The position numbers were made by a program, and so were the translations under genes. A stretch of DNA of 64,000 bases, from NCBI RefSeq assembly GCF_008704795.1, contig NZ_CP023690.1:5838501-5902500 (forward strand). Direction: 5' to 3'. The notes beneath the pieces were generated by a model. It was not told where the DNA came from, did no database searches, and saw only the letters and a program-made list of their open reading frames with translations. The first letter of the stretch is position 1. The number at the start of each line of letters is the position of its first letter. Source of the DNA: Streptomyces spectabilis. GTDB taxonomy: Bacteria; Actinomycetota; Actinomycetes; Streptomycetales; Streptomycetaceae. Below are positions 16,361 through 25,268 of the stretch, one piece after another.

Positions 16361-16554
16361 AACGTTACCTCCGGTGACAGAACGTGCTTCGAGCGTACGT
16401 TTCCCCTCGCGTACCCGCATACGCAGTGACACAGCGCACTTTCGGCCATCGAATGCGCATGCTTTGCCAGGGCCAGGGCAGGTGCACCCGGCTACCCCGA
16501 GTGATCAGGGGGGCGCAAGGCAGCAGAGTGCCAGGAACGGAAGGCAACAGGGAC

Positions 16555-18057
16555 GTGTCCGCACAACAGACCATCCACGTCGGCGGCGAATGGCGCGCGG
16601 CCGCGAACGGCGCAACGCGCGAGATCCTCGACCCGGCGGACGCCAAGCCCTTCGCCCTCATCGCCGAGGGCGGTGCCGAGGACGCGGACGCCGCGATCGC
16701 CGCGGCCCGCAGGGCCTTCGACCAGGGCCCCTGGCCGGGCACGCCCGTCGCCGAGCGCGCCGCGCTCCTGCGTCGCGTCGCCGACCTGCTGGTCCGCGAC
16801 CGCGAGGAGATCGGGCTCCTGGAGAGCCGGGACGCGGGCAAGACCCTGGAGGAGGGCCGCGTCGACGTCGACTGCGTGGCCGACGCCTTCCGGTACTTCG
16901 CCGACCTCGTGATCGGCGAGGGCGCGGGCCGCGTCGTCGACGCCGGGTCCGACGACATCCACAGCGTCGTCGTGCACGAGCCCATCGGCGTCTGCTCGAT
17001 GATCACGCCCTGGAACTATCCGCTGCTCCAGGCCAGCTGGAAGATCGCGCCCGCCCTCGCGGCCGGGAACACCTTCGTCATCAAGCCCAGCGAGATCACG
17101 CCCCTCACCACGGTCGCGCTCATCGAGCTGCTCGTCGAGGCCGGTCTCCCCGAGGGCGTCGCCAACATCGTCACCGGGCCCGGCCACACCGTCGGCGCCC
17201 GGCTCGCCGACCACCCCGACGTGGACCTGGTGTCCTTCACCGGCGGGCTCGCCTCCGGCACCAAGGTCGCCCAGGCCGCGGCCCTCGGCGTGAAGAAGGT
17301 CGCCCTCGAACTCGGCGGCAAGAACCCGAACGTCGTCTTCGCCGACGCCTGTGCCACCGACGAGGGCTTCGACACGGCCGTCGACCAGGCACTGAACGCC
17401 GCGTTCATCCACAGCGGCCAGGTCTGCTCGGCGGGCGGCCGCCTCATCGTCGAGGAGTCCGTGCGCGACCGCTTCGTGGCCGAACTCGCCCGCCGCGCCG
17501 AGAAGATCAAGCTCGGCCGCGGCACCGAGGACGGCGTCGAGGTCGGCCCGCTCGTCTCCAAGGAGCAGCGCGAGAAGACCGAGGCGTACGTGGCCTCCGC
17601 CCTGGCCGAGGGCGCCGCGCTGCGCTGCGGCGGCAAGCGCCCCGAGCCGAGCGACGCGCGGCCCGCCGAGGGCTACTTCTACGAGCCGACCGTGCTCGAC
17701 CAGTGCCACCGCGAGATGAAGGTCGTGCGCGAGGAGGTCTTCGGCCCGGTCCTGACCGTGGAGACCTTCCGCACCGAGGACGAGGCCCTGGCCCTCGCCA
17801 ACGACACCGAGTACGGTCTCGCGGGCGCCGTGTGGACCACCGACTCGGGCCGCGCCCGGCGCATGGCGCGCCGGATGCGCCACGGCACCATCTGGATCAA
17901 CGACTTCCACCCCTACCTGCCGCAGGCGGAGTGGGGCGGCTTCGGCAAGAGCGGCGTCGGCCGCGAACTGGGCCCCGCCGGGCTCGCCGAGTACCGCGAG
18001 GCCAAGCACGTCTACGAGAACCTGGCGCCCGCCCCGGTCCGCTGGTTCAAGGGCTGA
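16555..18057 (+). CDS. betB: Betaine-aldehyde dehydrogenase
   Basis: NAD(P)-dependent aldehyde dehydrogenase, most likely oxidising betaine aldehyde to glycine betaine given its neighbours. 500 residues from GTG 16555; an in-frame GTG at 16528 is an alternative. The coenzyme region is MITPWNYPLLQASWKIAPAL, then IKPSE. FTGG lies in the Rossmann loop. Catalytic Glu is in LELGGKNPNVVF and nucleophilic Cys in HSGQVCSAGGR. EVFGPVL and the C-terminal substrate loop are intact. It is the first gene of the choline/betaine operon, 120 bases before betA. An intercistronic hairpin separates the two. Confidence 0.93.
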   Translation: MSAQQTIHVGGEWRAAANGATREILDPADAKPFALIAEGGAEDADAAIAAARRAFDQGPWPGTPVAERAALLRRVADLLVRDREEIGLLESRDAGKTLEEGRVDVDCVADAFRYFADLVIGEGAGRVVDAGSDDIHSVVVHEPIGVCSMITPWNYPLLQASWKIAPALAAGNTFVIKPSEITPLTTVALIELLVEAGLPEGVANIVTGPGHTVGARLADHPDVDLVSFTGGLASGTKVAQAAALGVKKVALELGGKNPNVVFADACATDEGFDTAVDQALNAAFIHSGQVCSAGGRLIVEESVRDRFVAELARRAEKIKLGRGTEDGVEVGPLVSKEQREKTEAYVASALAEGAALRCGGKRPEPSDARPAEGYFYEPTVLDQCHREMKVVREEVFGPVLTVETFRTEDEALALANDTEYGLAGAVWTTDSGRARRMARRMRHGTIWINDFHPYLPQAEWGGFGKSGVGRELGPAGLAEYREAKHVYENLAPAPVRWFKG

Positions 18058-18070
18058 GGCCCAGGGCCCC

Positions 18071-18095
18071 GGCCGGGACCCAGGAGGTCCCGGCC
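18071..18095 (+). terminator. Intercistronic hairpin between betB and betA
   Basis: GGCCGGGACC (18071-18080) pairs with GGTCCCGGCC (18086-18095) around CAGGA. Its place inside an operon suggests an attenuator or RNA-stabilising element that may set different levels of betB and the genes downstream. Confidence 0.6.
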
Positions 18096-18177
18096 GCGGG
18101 CCCCACCCCCGATTCCGTACGACCGCAATCCCCCCTTACGCGCAAGCACCTTGGCAGCGACGAGGAGCAGTACCCCC

Positions 18178-19734
18178 ATGACTGGAACGTCTGACAACCC
18201 CCAGGCCCCCGCCGAGTTCGACTACGTGATCGTCGGCGGCGGCACCGCAGGATCGGTGATCGCGTCCCGGCTCACCGAGAACCCCGACGTCACCGTCGCG
18301 GTGATCGAGGGCGGCCCGAGCGACATCGACCGCGAGGACGTCCTGACGCTGCGCAAGTGGCTCGGCCTGCTCGGCGGCGAGCTCGACTACGAGTACACGA
18401 CCACCGAGCAGCCGCGCGGCAACTCGCACATCCTGCACAGCCGCGCCAAGGTCCTCGGCGGCTGCTCCTCGCACAACACGCTGATCTCCTTCAAGCCGCT
18501 GCCGTCCGACTGGGACGAGTGGGAGGCCGCGGGCGCCACCGGCTGGAACGCCGAGGCGATGGACCCCTACTACGGCAAGCTGCGCAACAACGTGGTGCGC
18601 GTCGCGAAGAAGGACCAGAACCAGATCGCGAGCGACTGGATCGAGGCCGTCAAGGAAGCCCTCGACGTCCCCGAGGTCATCGGCTTCAACGACCAGCCCT
18701 TCGACGAGGGCGTCGGCTTCTTCGACCTGGCGTACCACCCGGAGAACAACAAGCGCTCCTCGGCGTCCGTCGCCTACCTCCACCCGCACATGGAGGCCGG
18801 GGACCGCCCGAACCTCCACCTGTTCCTGGAGACGTGGGCGTACAAGCTGGAGCTCGACGGCAAGACCGCGCGCGGCGTCCACGTGCGCACCAAGGACGGC
18901 GCGGAGCGGCTGCTCACCGCCCGCCGCGAGGTGCTCGTCTGCGCGGGCGCCGTGGACACGCCCCGGCTGCTCATGCACTCGGGCATCGGCCCGAAGGCGG
19001 ACCTGGAGGCCCTCGGCATCCCGGTCGCGCACGATCTGCCGGGCGTCGGCGAGAACCTCATCGACCACCCCGAGTCGGTCATCGTCTGGGAGACCGACGG
19101 GCCGATCCCGGGCAACTCCGCGATGGACTCCGACGCGGGCCTGTTCGTGAAGCGGGACCCGGAGCACAAGGGCCCCGACCTGATGTTCCACTTCTACCAG
19201 ATCCCCTTCACCGACAACCCGGAGCGCCTCGGTTACGAACGCCCCGAGCACGGCGTGTCGATGACCCCGAACATCCCCAAGTCCCGCGCGCGCGGCCGCC
19301 TCTACCTCACGTCCGCGGACCCCGAGGTCAAGCCCGCCCTGGACTTCAAGTACTTCGAGGACGAGGGCGACTACGACGGGCAGACCCTCGTCGACGGCAT
19401 CAAGCTGGCCCGCAGGGTCGCCGAGGCCGAGCCGTTCAAGAAGTGGCTCAAGCGGGAGGTCTTCCCCGGCCCGCACATCACCGACGACGCCGAGATCAGC
19501 GAGCTCGTCCGCAAGGCCGCGCACACCGTCTACCACCCGGCGGGCACCTGCCGAATGGGTGCTTCCGGTGATGAACTCGCGGTGGTGGACCCGGAGTTGA
19601 AGATCCGGGGCCTCAACGGAATCCGTATCGCGGACGCATCCGTCTTCCCGACGATGCCGGCCGTGAACCCGATGATCGGAGTGCTCATGGTCGGGGAGAA
19701 ATGTGCCGAGATCCTTGGGGGTGACGGCCGATGA
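18178..19734 (+). CDS. betA: GMC oxidoreductase, probable choline dehydrogenase
   Basis: FAD-dependent GMC-family alcohol oxidase/dehydrogenase, 518 residues. It probably converts choline to betaine aldehyde, feeding BetB. FAD binding is shown by [17 protein letters not shown] (about 14-30), followed by the ribose-contact Glu (VAVIEGG). The GMC signature is [15 protein letters not shown], the second signature [16 protein letters not shown]. The catalytic His lies in [13 protein letters not shown] and the terminal Asn in [19 protein letters not shown]. The GAGGAG site fixes ATG 18178. The stop overlaps the transporter ATPase start (ATGA). Substrate assignment relies on the operon. Confidence 0.9.
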   Translation: MTGTSDNPQAPAEFDYVIVGGGTAGSVIASRLTENPDVTVAVIEGGPSDIDREDVLTLRKWLGLLGGELDYEYTTTEQPRGNSHILHSRAKVLGGCSSHNTLISFKPLPSDWDEWEAAGATGWNAEAMDPYYGKLRNNVVRVAKKDQNQIASDWIEAVKEALDVPEVIGFNDQPFDEGVGFFDLAYHPENNKRSSASVAYLHPHMEAGDRPNLHLFLETWAYKLELDGKTARGVHVRTKDGAERLLTARREVLVCAGAVDTPRLLMHSGIGPKADLEALGIPVAHDLPGVGENLIDHPESVIVWETDGPIPGNSAMDSDAGLFVKRDPEHKGPDLMFHFYQIPFTDNPERLGYERPEHGVSMTPNIPKSRARGRLYLTSADPEVKPALDFKYFEDEGDYDGQTLVDGIKLARRVAEAEPFKKWLKREVFPGPHITDDAEISELVRKAAHTVYHPAGTCRMGASGDELAVVDPELKIRGLNGIRIADASVFPTMPAVNPMIGVLMVGEKCAEILGGDGR

Positions 19735-20846
19735 GCGAAGCCGCCACGACCCCCCGGACCGGATCCGTGCCAGAGCCCGCCACGTCAGCGGCCCCCGTCT
19801 TCAGTGTCCAGAACCTGTGGAAGGTCTTCGGGCCGAAGTGCGAGCAGGTACCGGGCGACCCGGAGCTGACCGCCCTCGACCCCGCCGAGCTGCGCGAGCG
19901 CACCGGCTGCACCGCCGCCGTGCGGGACGTGTCCTTCGAGGTCAACAAGGGCGAGGTCTTCGTCGTCATGGGCCTGTCGGGCTCCGGCAAGTCCACGCTC
20001 GTGCGCTGTCTGACCCGCCTCATCGAGCCCACCTCCGGCTCCGTCGCCATCGACGGCGAGGACGTCCTCGCCATGGACAAGGCGCGCCTGCGCGAACTGC
20101 GCCGCCACCGCGCGTCCATGGTCTTCCAGCACTTCGGTCTGCTTCCGCACCGCACGGTCCTCGACAACGTCGCCTACGGCCTGGAGATCCAGGGCGTCGG
20201 CAAGGCCGAGCGGCGCGAGCGGGCCGCCGAGGTCGTCGCCAAGGTGGGCCTCGAGGGCCTGGAGGCGCGCAAGCCCGGCCAGCTCTCCGGCGGCCAGCAG
20301 CAGCGCGTCGGCCTGGCCCGCGCGCTCGCCGCCGACCCCGAAGTCCTGCTCTTCGACGAGCCGTTCAGCGCCCTGGACCCGCTGATCCGCCGTGACATGC
20401 AGGAGGAGGTCGTCCGCCTGCACCGGGAGGAGGGCCGCACGATGGTCTTCATCACCCACGACCTCAGCGAGGCCCTCAAGCTCGGCGACCGCATCGCCCT
20501 GATGCGCGACGGCCGCGTCGTCCAGCTCGGCACGCCCGAGGAGATCGTCGGCTCCCCGGCCGACGACTACGTACGCGACTTCGTCCGGGACGTGCCGCGC
20601 GAGCAGGTCATCACGGTCCGCAGCGCCATGCGCCCGGTCGACCCCGCCTCCAGCGACGACGAGCGGGGCCCCGCGGTCGCACCCGACGCCACCGTGTCCG
20701 AGGCCATCGAGGCCGTGGCCCGCACCGGCTTCCCGGCGCGCGTGATGGACGACGGGCGGTGCCTCGGCGTCGTCGACCAGGAGCACCTGCTCGGCGTGGT
20801 CGCGGGCGTACCGGCCCGGGGCGCCACCGGCGAGGTGGTCAAGTAA
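19731..20846 (+). CDS. opuAA: Glycine betaine/choline ABC transporter ATPase
   Basis: 371-residue ATPase of the ProV/OpuAA family that drives quaternary-amine import. The N-terminus carries the family-specific segment [17 protein letters not shown]. Walker A is GLSGSGKST, the signature [16 protein letters not shown], and Walker B VLLFDEP with the H-loop FITHD. The C-terminus keeps a CBS-like region (from about 300; [20 protein letters not shown]), typically used to sense ionic strength in this family. It overlaps betA by 4 bases and the permease by one base (TAATG), so all are co-translated. Confidence 0.95.
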   Translation: MSEAATTPRTGSVPEPATSAAPVFSVQNLWKVFGPKCEQVPGDPELTALDPAELRERTGCTAAVRDVSFEVNKGEVFVVMGLSGSGKSTLVRCLTRLIEPTSGSVAIDGEDVLAMDKARLRELRRHRASMVFQHFGLLPHRTVLDNVAYGLEIQGVGKAERRERAAEVVAKVGLEGLEARKPGQLSGGQQQRVGLARALAADPEVLLFDEPFSALDPLIRRDMQEEVVRLHREEGRTMVFITHDLSEALKLGDRIALMRDGRVVQLGTPEEIVGSPADDYVRDFVRDVPREQVITVRSAMRPVDPASSDDERGPAVAPDATVSEAIEAVARTGFPARVMDDGRCLGVVDQEHLLGVVAGVPARGATGEVVK

Positions 20847-22813
20847 TGGCCACCGCCACCGCGTCGACTCCCGTACGAGATACCGGCATCGGGGCCCTGC
20901 TGCGCCACCGCGCGGTCACCAAGCTCCTGTTGCTCGCCGTCGTCGCGGCGGTCGCCGTGCCGATCGTCAACGCCAAGTGGGCCTCCGGGGCCTGGCCGGA
21001 CGCGCTCACCGTCGACCTGTCCGAGCCGCTCGGCAAGGCCAGCGACTGGATCATCGACAACCGCGACAGCCACCCGCTGTTCGTCTACTTCCTCGGCCAC
21101 GTCTCCAACGCCGTCGTGCTGTCCGTGCGCGGCGTCTACCTGGTGCTGCTCGCCGCGGGCTGGGCGGGCGTCACCGCCGCCGCGGCCGTGGTCGCGTGGC
21201 GCGTGGCGGGCGTGAAGCTCGCCGCGACGGCGGCCGCCGCCTTCGGGATCTGCGGTCTGCTCGGCATGTGGGTGCCGACGATGCAGACGCTCGCCCTGAT
21301 GACCGTCGCGGTCCTCGCGTCCGTGGTCCTCGGCATGCTGCTCGGCCTCGCCGCCGGTCTGAACGACCGGGTCTTCCGCATGATGCGTCCGGTCCTCGAC
21401 ACCATGCAGGTGCTCCCGGCCTTCGCCTACCTCCTGCCGGTCGTCCTGGTCTTCGGCATCGGCGTGCCCGCCGCCGTCTTCGCGACGGTCGTGTACGCGG
21501 CCCCGCCGATGGCCCGCCTCACGGCGCTCGGCCTGCGCGGCGCCGACGGCGGCGTGATGGAGGCCGTGGCCTCGCTCGGCGCGACCGGCCGCCAGCGGCT
21601 GCTCTCCGCGCGCCTTCCGCTGGCCCGCAAGGAACTCCTCCTCGGCCTCAACCAGACGATCATGATGGCGCTCTCCATGGCCGTCATCGCCTCCGTGATC
21701 GGCGCGGGCGGCCTCGGTGACCGCGTCTACCAGGCGCTCGCCTCCGTCGACGTCGGCCAGGCCCTCGCCGCGGGCATCCCGATCGTGCTGCTCGCCGTCG
21801 TCCTGGACCGCGTCACGGGCGCGGCGGGCGAACGCCTCGGCGCGCAGACGGAAGACACCTCCGTGTTCCGCGGCTGGCGCGGCTGGTCCCTGGCCGCCGC
21901 CGTGACCCTCGCCGCCGCGCTCGCCTCCCGGTTCGCCGACCGTCTGGAGTGGCCGACGAGCTGGGTCGTGCAGATCGCCGAGCCGGTCAACACCGCCAAG
22001 GACTGGATGGTCGACCACCTCTACACGGGCGTGCCCGTGGTGGGCGGCACCGCCGACTGGGCCGCGCACTTCACGACGTACGTGCTCGACCCCGTGCGCG
22101 ACGGCCTCCAGGGCCTGCCGTGGTGGTCGCTGCTCCTGATCGTCGCGGCCCTCGCCTGGGTGATCGGCACCTGGCAGACCGCGCTCACGGCCGTCCTCGC
22201 GATGGCGGCGATCGGCGTGCTCGACGTCTGGAACGCCTCCCTCGACACGCTCTCGCAGGTCCTCGCGGGCGTCGCGGTGACGCTGGTCCTCGGCTTCGCG
22301 ATCGGCGTCGCGGCCTCCCGCAGCCGACGCCTGGAACGTCTGCTCCGCCCCGTCCTCGACGTCTTCCAGACGATGCCGCAGTTCGTGTACCTGATCCCGG
22401 TCGTCGCGCTCTTCGGCGTCGGCCGCGCCCCGGCGGTCTTCGCCGCCGTCGTGTACGCGCTGCCCGCCGTCGTCCGCATCACCACGCAGGGCCTGAGGCA
22501 GGTCAGCCCCGCCGCGATGGAGTCCGCGAAGTCCCTCGGCGCCACCAACTGGCAGGTCCTGCGCCAGGTCCAGCTGCCGCTCGCCCGCCCGGCGCTGCTT
22601 CTCGCCCTCAACCAGGGCGTCGTGCTCGTCCTCGCCGTCGTCGTCATCGGCGGCCTGGTCGGCGGTGGCGCGCTCGGCTACGACGTCCTCGCCGGTCTCG
22701 CCCGCGGCGACCTGGCGACCGGTCTGGTCGGCGGCATCGCGATCGTCTGCCTCGGCCTGATGCTCGACCGGGTGACGCAGCCGACGGAACGCCGCGCGAA
22801 GAAGGGAGCCTGA
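20846..22813 (+). CDS. opuAB: Fused double permease of the betaine/choline transporter
   Basis: 655 residues, about twice the usual ProW length, because two BPD_transp_1 permease modules are joined. Module 1 spans about 15-320, with the EAA-like loop EAVASLGATGRQRLLSARLP. Module 2 spans about 350-650, with ESAKSLGATNWQVLRQVQLP. Each half carries about six membrane helices. Both halves have intact loops for the ATPase, so one polypeptide probably forms the whole channel. Its start overlaps the ATPase stop by one base. The stop is one base before the binding-protein gene. Confidence 0.94.
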   Translation: MATATASTPVRDTGIGALLRHRAVTKLLLLAVVAAVAVPIVNAKWASGAWPDALTVDLSEPLGKASDWIIDNRDSHPLFVYFLGHVSNAVVLSVRGVYLVLLAAGWAGVTAAAAVVAWRVAGVKLAATAAAAFGICGLLGMWVPTMQTLALMTVAVLASVVLGMLLGLAAGLNDRVFRMMRPVLDTMQVLPAFAYLLPVVLVFGIGVPAAVFATVVYAAPPMARLTALGLRGADGGVMEAVASLGATGRQRLLSARLPLARKELLLGLNQTIMMALSMAVIASVIGAGGLGDRVYQALASVDVGQALAAGIPIVLLAVVLDRVTGAAGERLGAQTEDTSVFRGWRGWSLAAAVTLAAALASRFADRLEWPTSWVVQIAEPVNTAKDWMVDHLYTGVPVVGGTADWAAHFTTYVLDPVRDGLQGLPWWSLLLIVAALAWVIGTWQTALTAVLAMAAIGVLDVWNASLDTLSQVLAGVAVTLVLGFAIGVAASRSRRLERLLRPVLDVFQTMPQFVYLIPVVALFGVGRAPAVFAAVVYALPAVVRITTQGLRQVSPAAMESAKSLGATNWQVLRQVQLPLARPALLLALNQGVVLVLAVVVIGGLVGGGALGYDVLAGLARGDLATGLVGGIAIVCLGLMLDRVTQPTERRAKKGA

Positions 22814-22814
22814 C

Positions 22815-23801
22815 ATGGGTACGCGTACGACACGTACGACGTGTACGCGCGTCATCGCCTCGGTCGGCGCGGGCGCGGCCCTGCTCGCCCTCTCCGGCTG
22901 CGGCAAGGCCGACATGAGCAAGCAGGCGTCCCCGTACGCCAACGCGGCGGGCGCCAAGACCGTGACGCTGTCCGTGCAGTCCTGGGTGGGCGCGCAGGCC
23001 GACGTCGCGGTGGCCGAGTACATCCTCAAGGAGAAGCTGGGCTACCGCGTCGACAAGGTCCAGATCGACGAGATCCCGGCCTGGGACGCGCTCAGCCAGG
23101 GCCGCGTCGACGCGATCATGGAGGACTGGGGCCACCCGGACCAGGAACAGCGCTACATCAAGGACAAGAAGACCATCGTCCCCGGCGGCGACGTCGGCGT
23201 CACCGGCCACATCGGCTGGTACGTCCCCACGTACTTCGCGAAGAAGCACCCCGACGTCACCGACTGGAAGAACCTCAACAAGTACGCGAAGGACTTCCGC
23301 ACCCCGGAGTCCGGCGGCAAGGGCCAGCTGATGGACGGCTCCCCGTCCTACGTCACCAACGACAAGGCCCTGGTCGAGAACCTCGACCTGGACTACAAGG
23401 TCGTCTTCGCGGGCTCCGAGGCGGCCCAGATCACCCAGATCGAACAGTTCGCCAAGCAGCAGAAGCCCTTCCTCACCTACTGGTACAAGCCCCAGTGGCT
23501 GTTCAAGAAGGTGCCGATGACCGAGGTCAAGCTGCCCGCCTACAAGGAGGGCTGCGACGCCGACCCCGAGAAGATCAAGTGCGCCTACCCGCACACGCCG
23601 CTCCAGAAGTACTTCAACGCGGACTTCGCGAAGAACGGCGGCGACGCGGCGGCCTTCCTGAAGCGCTTCAAGTGGTCGGAGGCCGACCAGAACGAGGTCT
23701 CCCTGATGATCGCGGACAAGAAGATGTCGCCCGAGGACGCGGCGAAGCGCTGGCTCGCGGATAACGAGGCCAAGTGGAAGGCGTGGCTGCCCCGCGGGTA
23801 A
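22815..23801 (+). CDS. opuAC: Betaine/choline-binding lipoprotein of the ABC importer
   Basis: 328-residue lipoprotein, OpuAC family, anchored outside the membrane. The signal peptide ends in lipobox LSGC (residue 31 or so). The binding domain starts with TVTLSVQSWVGAQADVAVAE and contains IMEDWGHPDQ, GHIGWYVPTYFAKKHPDV and FLTYWYKPQWLFKK. Its Trp/Tyr-rich loops would supply the aromatic cage for a quaternary ammonium group. It is the last gene of the operon and is followed by a strong hairpin. Choline or glycine betaine is the expected ligand. Confidence 0.94.
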   Translation: MGTRTTRTTCTRVIASVGAGAALLALSGCGKADMSKQASPYANAAGAKTVTLSVQSWVGAQADVAVAEYILKEKLGYRVDKVQIDEIPAWDALSQGRVDAIMEDWGHPDQEQRYIKDKKTIVPGGDVGVTGHIGWYVPTYFAKKHPDVTDWKNLNKYAKDFRTPESGGKGQLMDGSPSYVTNDKALVENLDLDYKVVFAGSEAAQITQIEQFAKQQKPFLTYWYKPQWLFKKVPMTEVKLPAYKEGCDADPEKIKCAYPHTPLQKYFNADFAKNGGDAAAFLKRFKWSEADQNEVSLMIADKKMSPEDAAKRWLADNEAKWKAWLPRG

Positions 23802-23839
23802 CGACCTGGGGCTCCGCCCCAGACCCCGCTCCTCAAACG

Positions 23840-23870
23840 CCGGAGGGGCTGAATCCTTCAGCCCCTCCGG
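23840..23870. terminator. Bidirectional terminator in a dispersed repeat
   Basis: CCGGAGGGGCTGAA (23840-23853) pairs perfectly with TTCAGCCCCTCCGG (23857-23870) around TCC, 14 bp. A smaller CTGGGGC/GCCCCAG hairpin precedes it at 23807-23823. The CTCAAACGCCGGA core recurs at 28131, 50410, 50490 and 61669. It ends the betaine operon and the convergent gene. Confidence 0.88.
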
Positions 23871-23885
23871 GGCGCACCGCGAGGG

Positions 23886-24623
23886 CTAGGCCAGCTCCTT
23901 CGCGATGTCGCTCAAGGCTTCCATCGCCCGGTGGTGCAGCCCCGGCCCGAAGGTGACACGGGTGGCGCCCAGCCGCCCCAGCTCCTGGGGAGAGGGCCCG
24001 CCGGGAGGGCAGAGCACGTTCAGCGGGGCCCCGATCGCGGCGCGCAGCGCGGGCAGTACCTCCACCGGGGCCTTGATGACGTAGACGCAGTCCGCCCCGG
24101 CCTCGACGTAGAGCCGCGCCCGCGCCACGGTCTCGTCGAAGTCCGCGGCCCCCCGCAGATACGTGTCGACGCGCGCGTTGACGAACAGCTCGCGCCCGGC
24201 CACCTCCCGCACCGCCGCGAGGTAGTCCGCCTGTTCCCGGGGGTCCTTCAGCGTGCCCGCCGGCGCGTCCTTGCGGCCCCAGGAGTCCTCCAGGTTGCAG
24301 CCGACGACCCCGGCGTCGAGCAGCCGCCCCACCAGCTTGCGCGCGGGCAGCCCGTACCCGTCCTCGACGTCCGCGCTGACCGGCACGGACACGGCCCGCG
24401 CGACGCGCCCGATCGCGTCGAACATCTCGCGGGGCGGCACCGATCCGTCGGCGTGGCCGAGGGCGGCGGCGACGCCCGCGCTGGGCGTGGCGAGTGCGGG
24501 GAACCCGGCCTCCTCGAAGACGCGGGCGCTGGCCGCGTCCCAGGGGCCGGGCAGGACGAGCGGGTCGCCCGGCGCCCGCCCGTGGTGGAGGGCGCCGAAG
24601 GCCTCGGCGGTGCACGTGCTCAT
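23886..24623 (-). CDS. Isocitrate lyase/PEP mutase superfamily protein
   Basis: 245-residue TIM-barrel protein of the PEP mutase/isocitrate lyase superfamily, which makes or breaks C-C or P-C bonds next to a carboxylate. Typical features are LPGPWDAASARVFEEAGFPA (substrate pocket), PVSADVEDGYG (metal-binding Asp/Glu), GCNLEDSWGRKDAPAG and FVNARVDTYLRG. The KKCGH-type catalytic loop of true isocitrate lyases is missing, so an oxaloacetate- or carboxyphosphonate-type reaction, or no known one, is possible. The AhpD-like gene lies 47 bases upstream on the same strand. Confidence 0.88.
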   Translation of the reverse strand: MSTCTAEAFGALHHGRAPGDPLVLPGPWDAASARVFEEAGFPALATPSAGVAAALGHADGSVPPREMFDAIGRVARAVSVPVSADVEDGYGLPARKLVGRLLDAGVVGCNLEDSWGRKDAPAGTLKDPREQADYLAAVREVAGRELFVNARVDTYLRGAADFDETVARARLYVEAGADCVYVIKAPVEVLPALRAAIGAPLNVLCPPGGPSPQELGRLGATRVTFGPGLHHRAMEALSDIAKELA

Positions 24624-24670
24624 GGGTGGTGCTCTTCCTCTCGGGGCTACGGGAACGCGAGGCGTCGGTG

Positions 24671-25222
24671 CTACTCGGCGGGTCGGTGCGCCGTGGACCC
24701 GGGCGTGTAGTGCCCGGGCACCATGCGCGTGGTCACGGCGAACCGGTTCCAGCCGTTGATCAGGGTGATCGTGGCGATGAGGTGGGCCAGCTCCTTGTCG
24801 TCGAAGTGGAGCGCGGCGCGCTCGTACACCTCGTCGGGGACGAAGCCGTCGGTGAGGACGGTCACGGCCTCCGTCAGCTCGATGGCGGCGATCTCCCGGG
24901 CCGTGTAGAAGTGCTTGGACTCCTCCCAGGTGGACAGCTGCACGATCCGCTCGACGCTCTCACCCGCGGCGAGCGCGTCCTTGGTGTGCATGTCGAGGCA
25001 GAACGCGCAGTGGTTGATCTGCGAGGCCCGGATCTGGACGAGCTCGAATATGACCGGGTCGACACCGCGCTTGGCCGCCGCGGCGAACCGGATCATGGCC
25101 TTGTACGCCTCCGGGGCCAGCTCGGCCATGTTGAGGCGGGGGGTGTGCTCGGGCAGCCGCTCGTCGTGGGCGTGCGCGGGGGAGGGCGCGTGCGGGGCGG
25201 TGGCCTGCGTCGTGTGCGTCAT
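24671..25222 (-). CDS. AhpD-like carboxymuconolactone decarboxylase family protein
   Basis: 183 residues. The redox motif is INHCAFCLDMHTKDAL (CxxC with the following His; an acidic residue precedes it in IFELVQIR), the signature of AhpD-like alkylhydroperoxidases. The all-helical core extends through LSTWEESKHFYTAREIAAIE. It is probably a cytoplasmic thiol peroxidase or gamma-carboxymuconolactone-like enzyme. A -10-like TAGGTT (minus strand) lies 6 bases before ATG 25222 and no ribosome site is visible, so the mRNA may be leaderless. It is divergent from the MocR regulator over only 46 bases, which suggests control by it. Confidence 0.9.
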   Translation of the reverse strand: MTHTTQATAPHAPSPAHAHDERLPEHTPRLNMAELAPEAYKAMIRFAAAAKRGVDPVIFELVQIRASQINHCAFCLDMHTKDALAAGESVERIVQLSTWEESKHFYTAREIAAIELTEAVTVLTDGFVPDEVYERAALHFDDKELAHLIATITLINGWNRFAVTTRMVPGHYTPGSTAHRPAE

Positions 25223-25268
25223 GGCTTGAACCTACGAGGCGATTTGCCCGCCGGTATGGTCCATTCCC

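Noticed and set aside
16492..18009. 505-residue minus-strand frame opposite betB
   Set aside because: Shadow of the clearly conserved aldehyde dehydrogenase.
20567..23029. 820-residue minus-strand frame opposite the permease
   Set aside because: Antisense shadow of the ABC transporter genes, rich in Arg, His, Asp and Gly with no domain.
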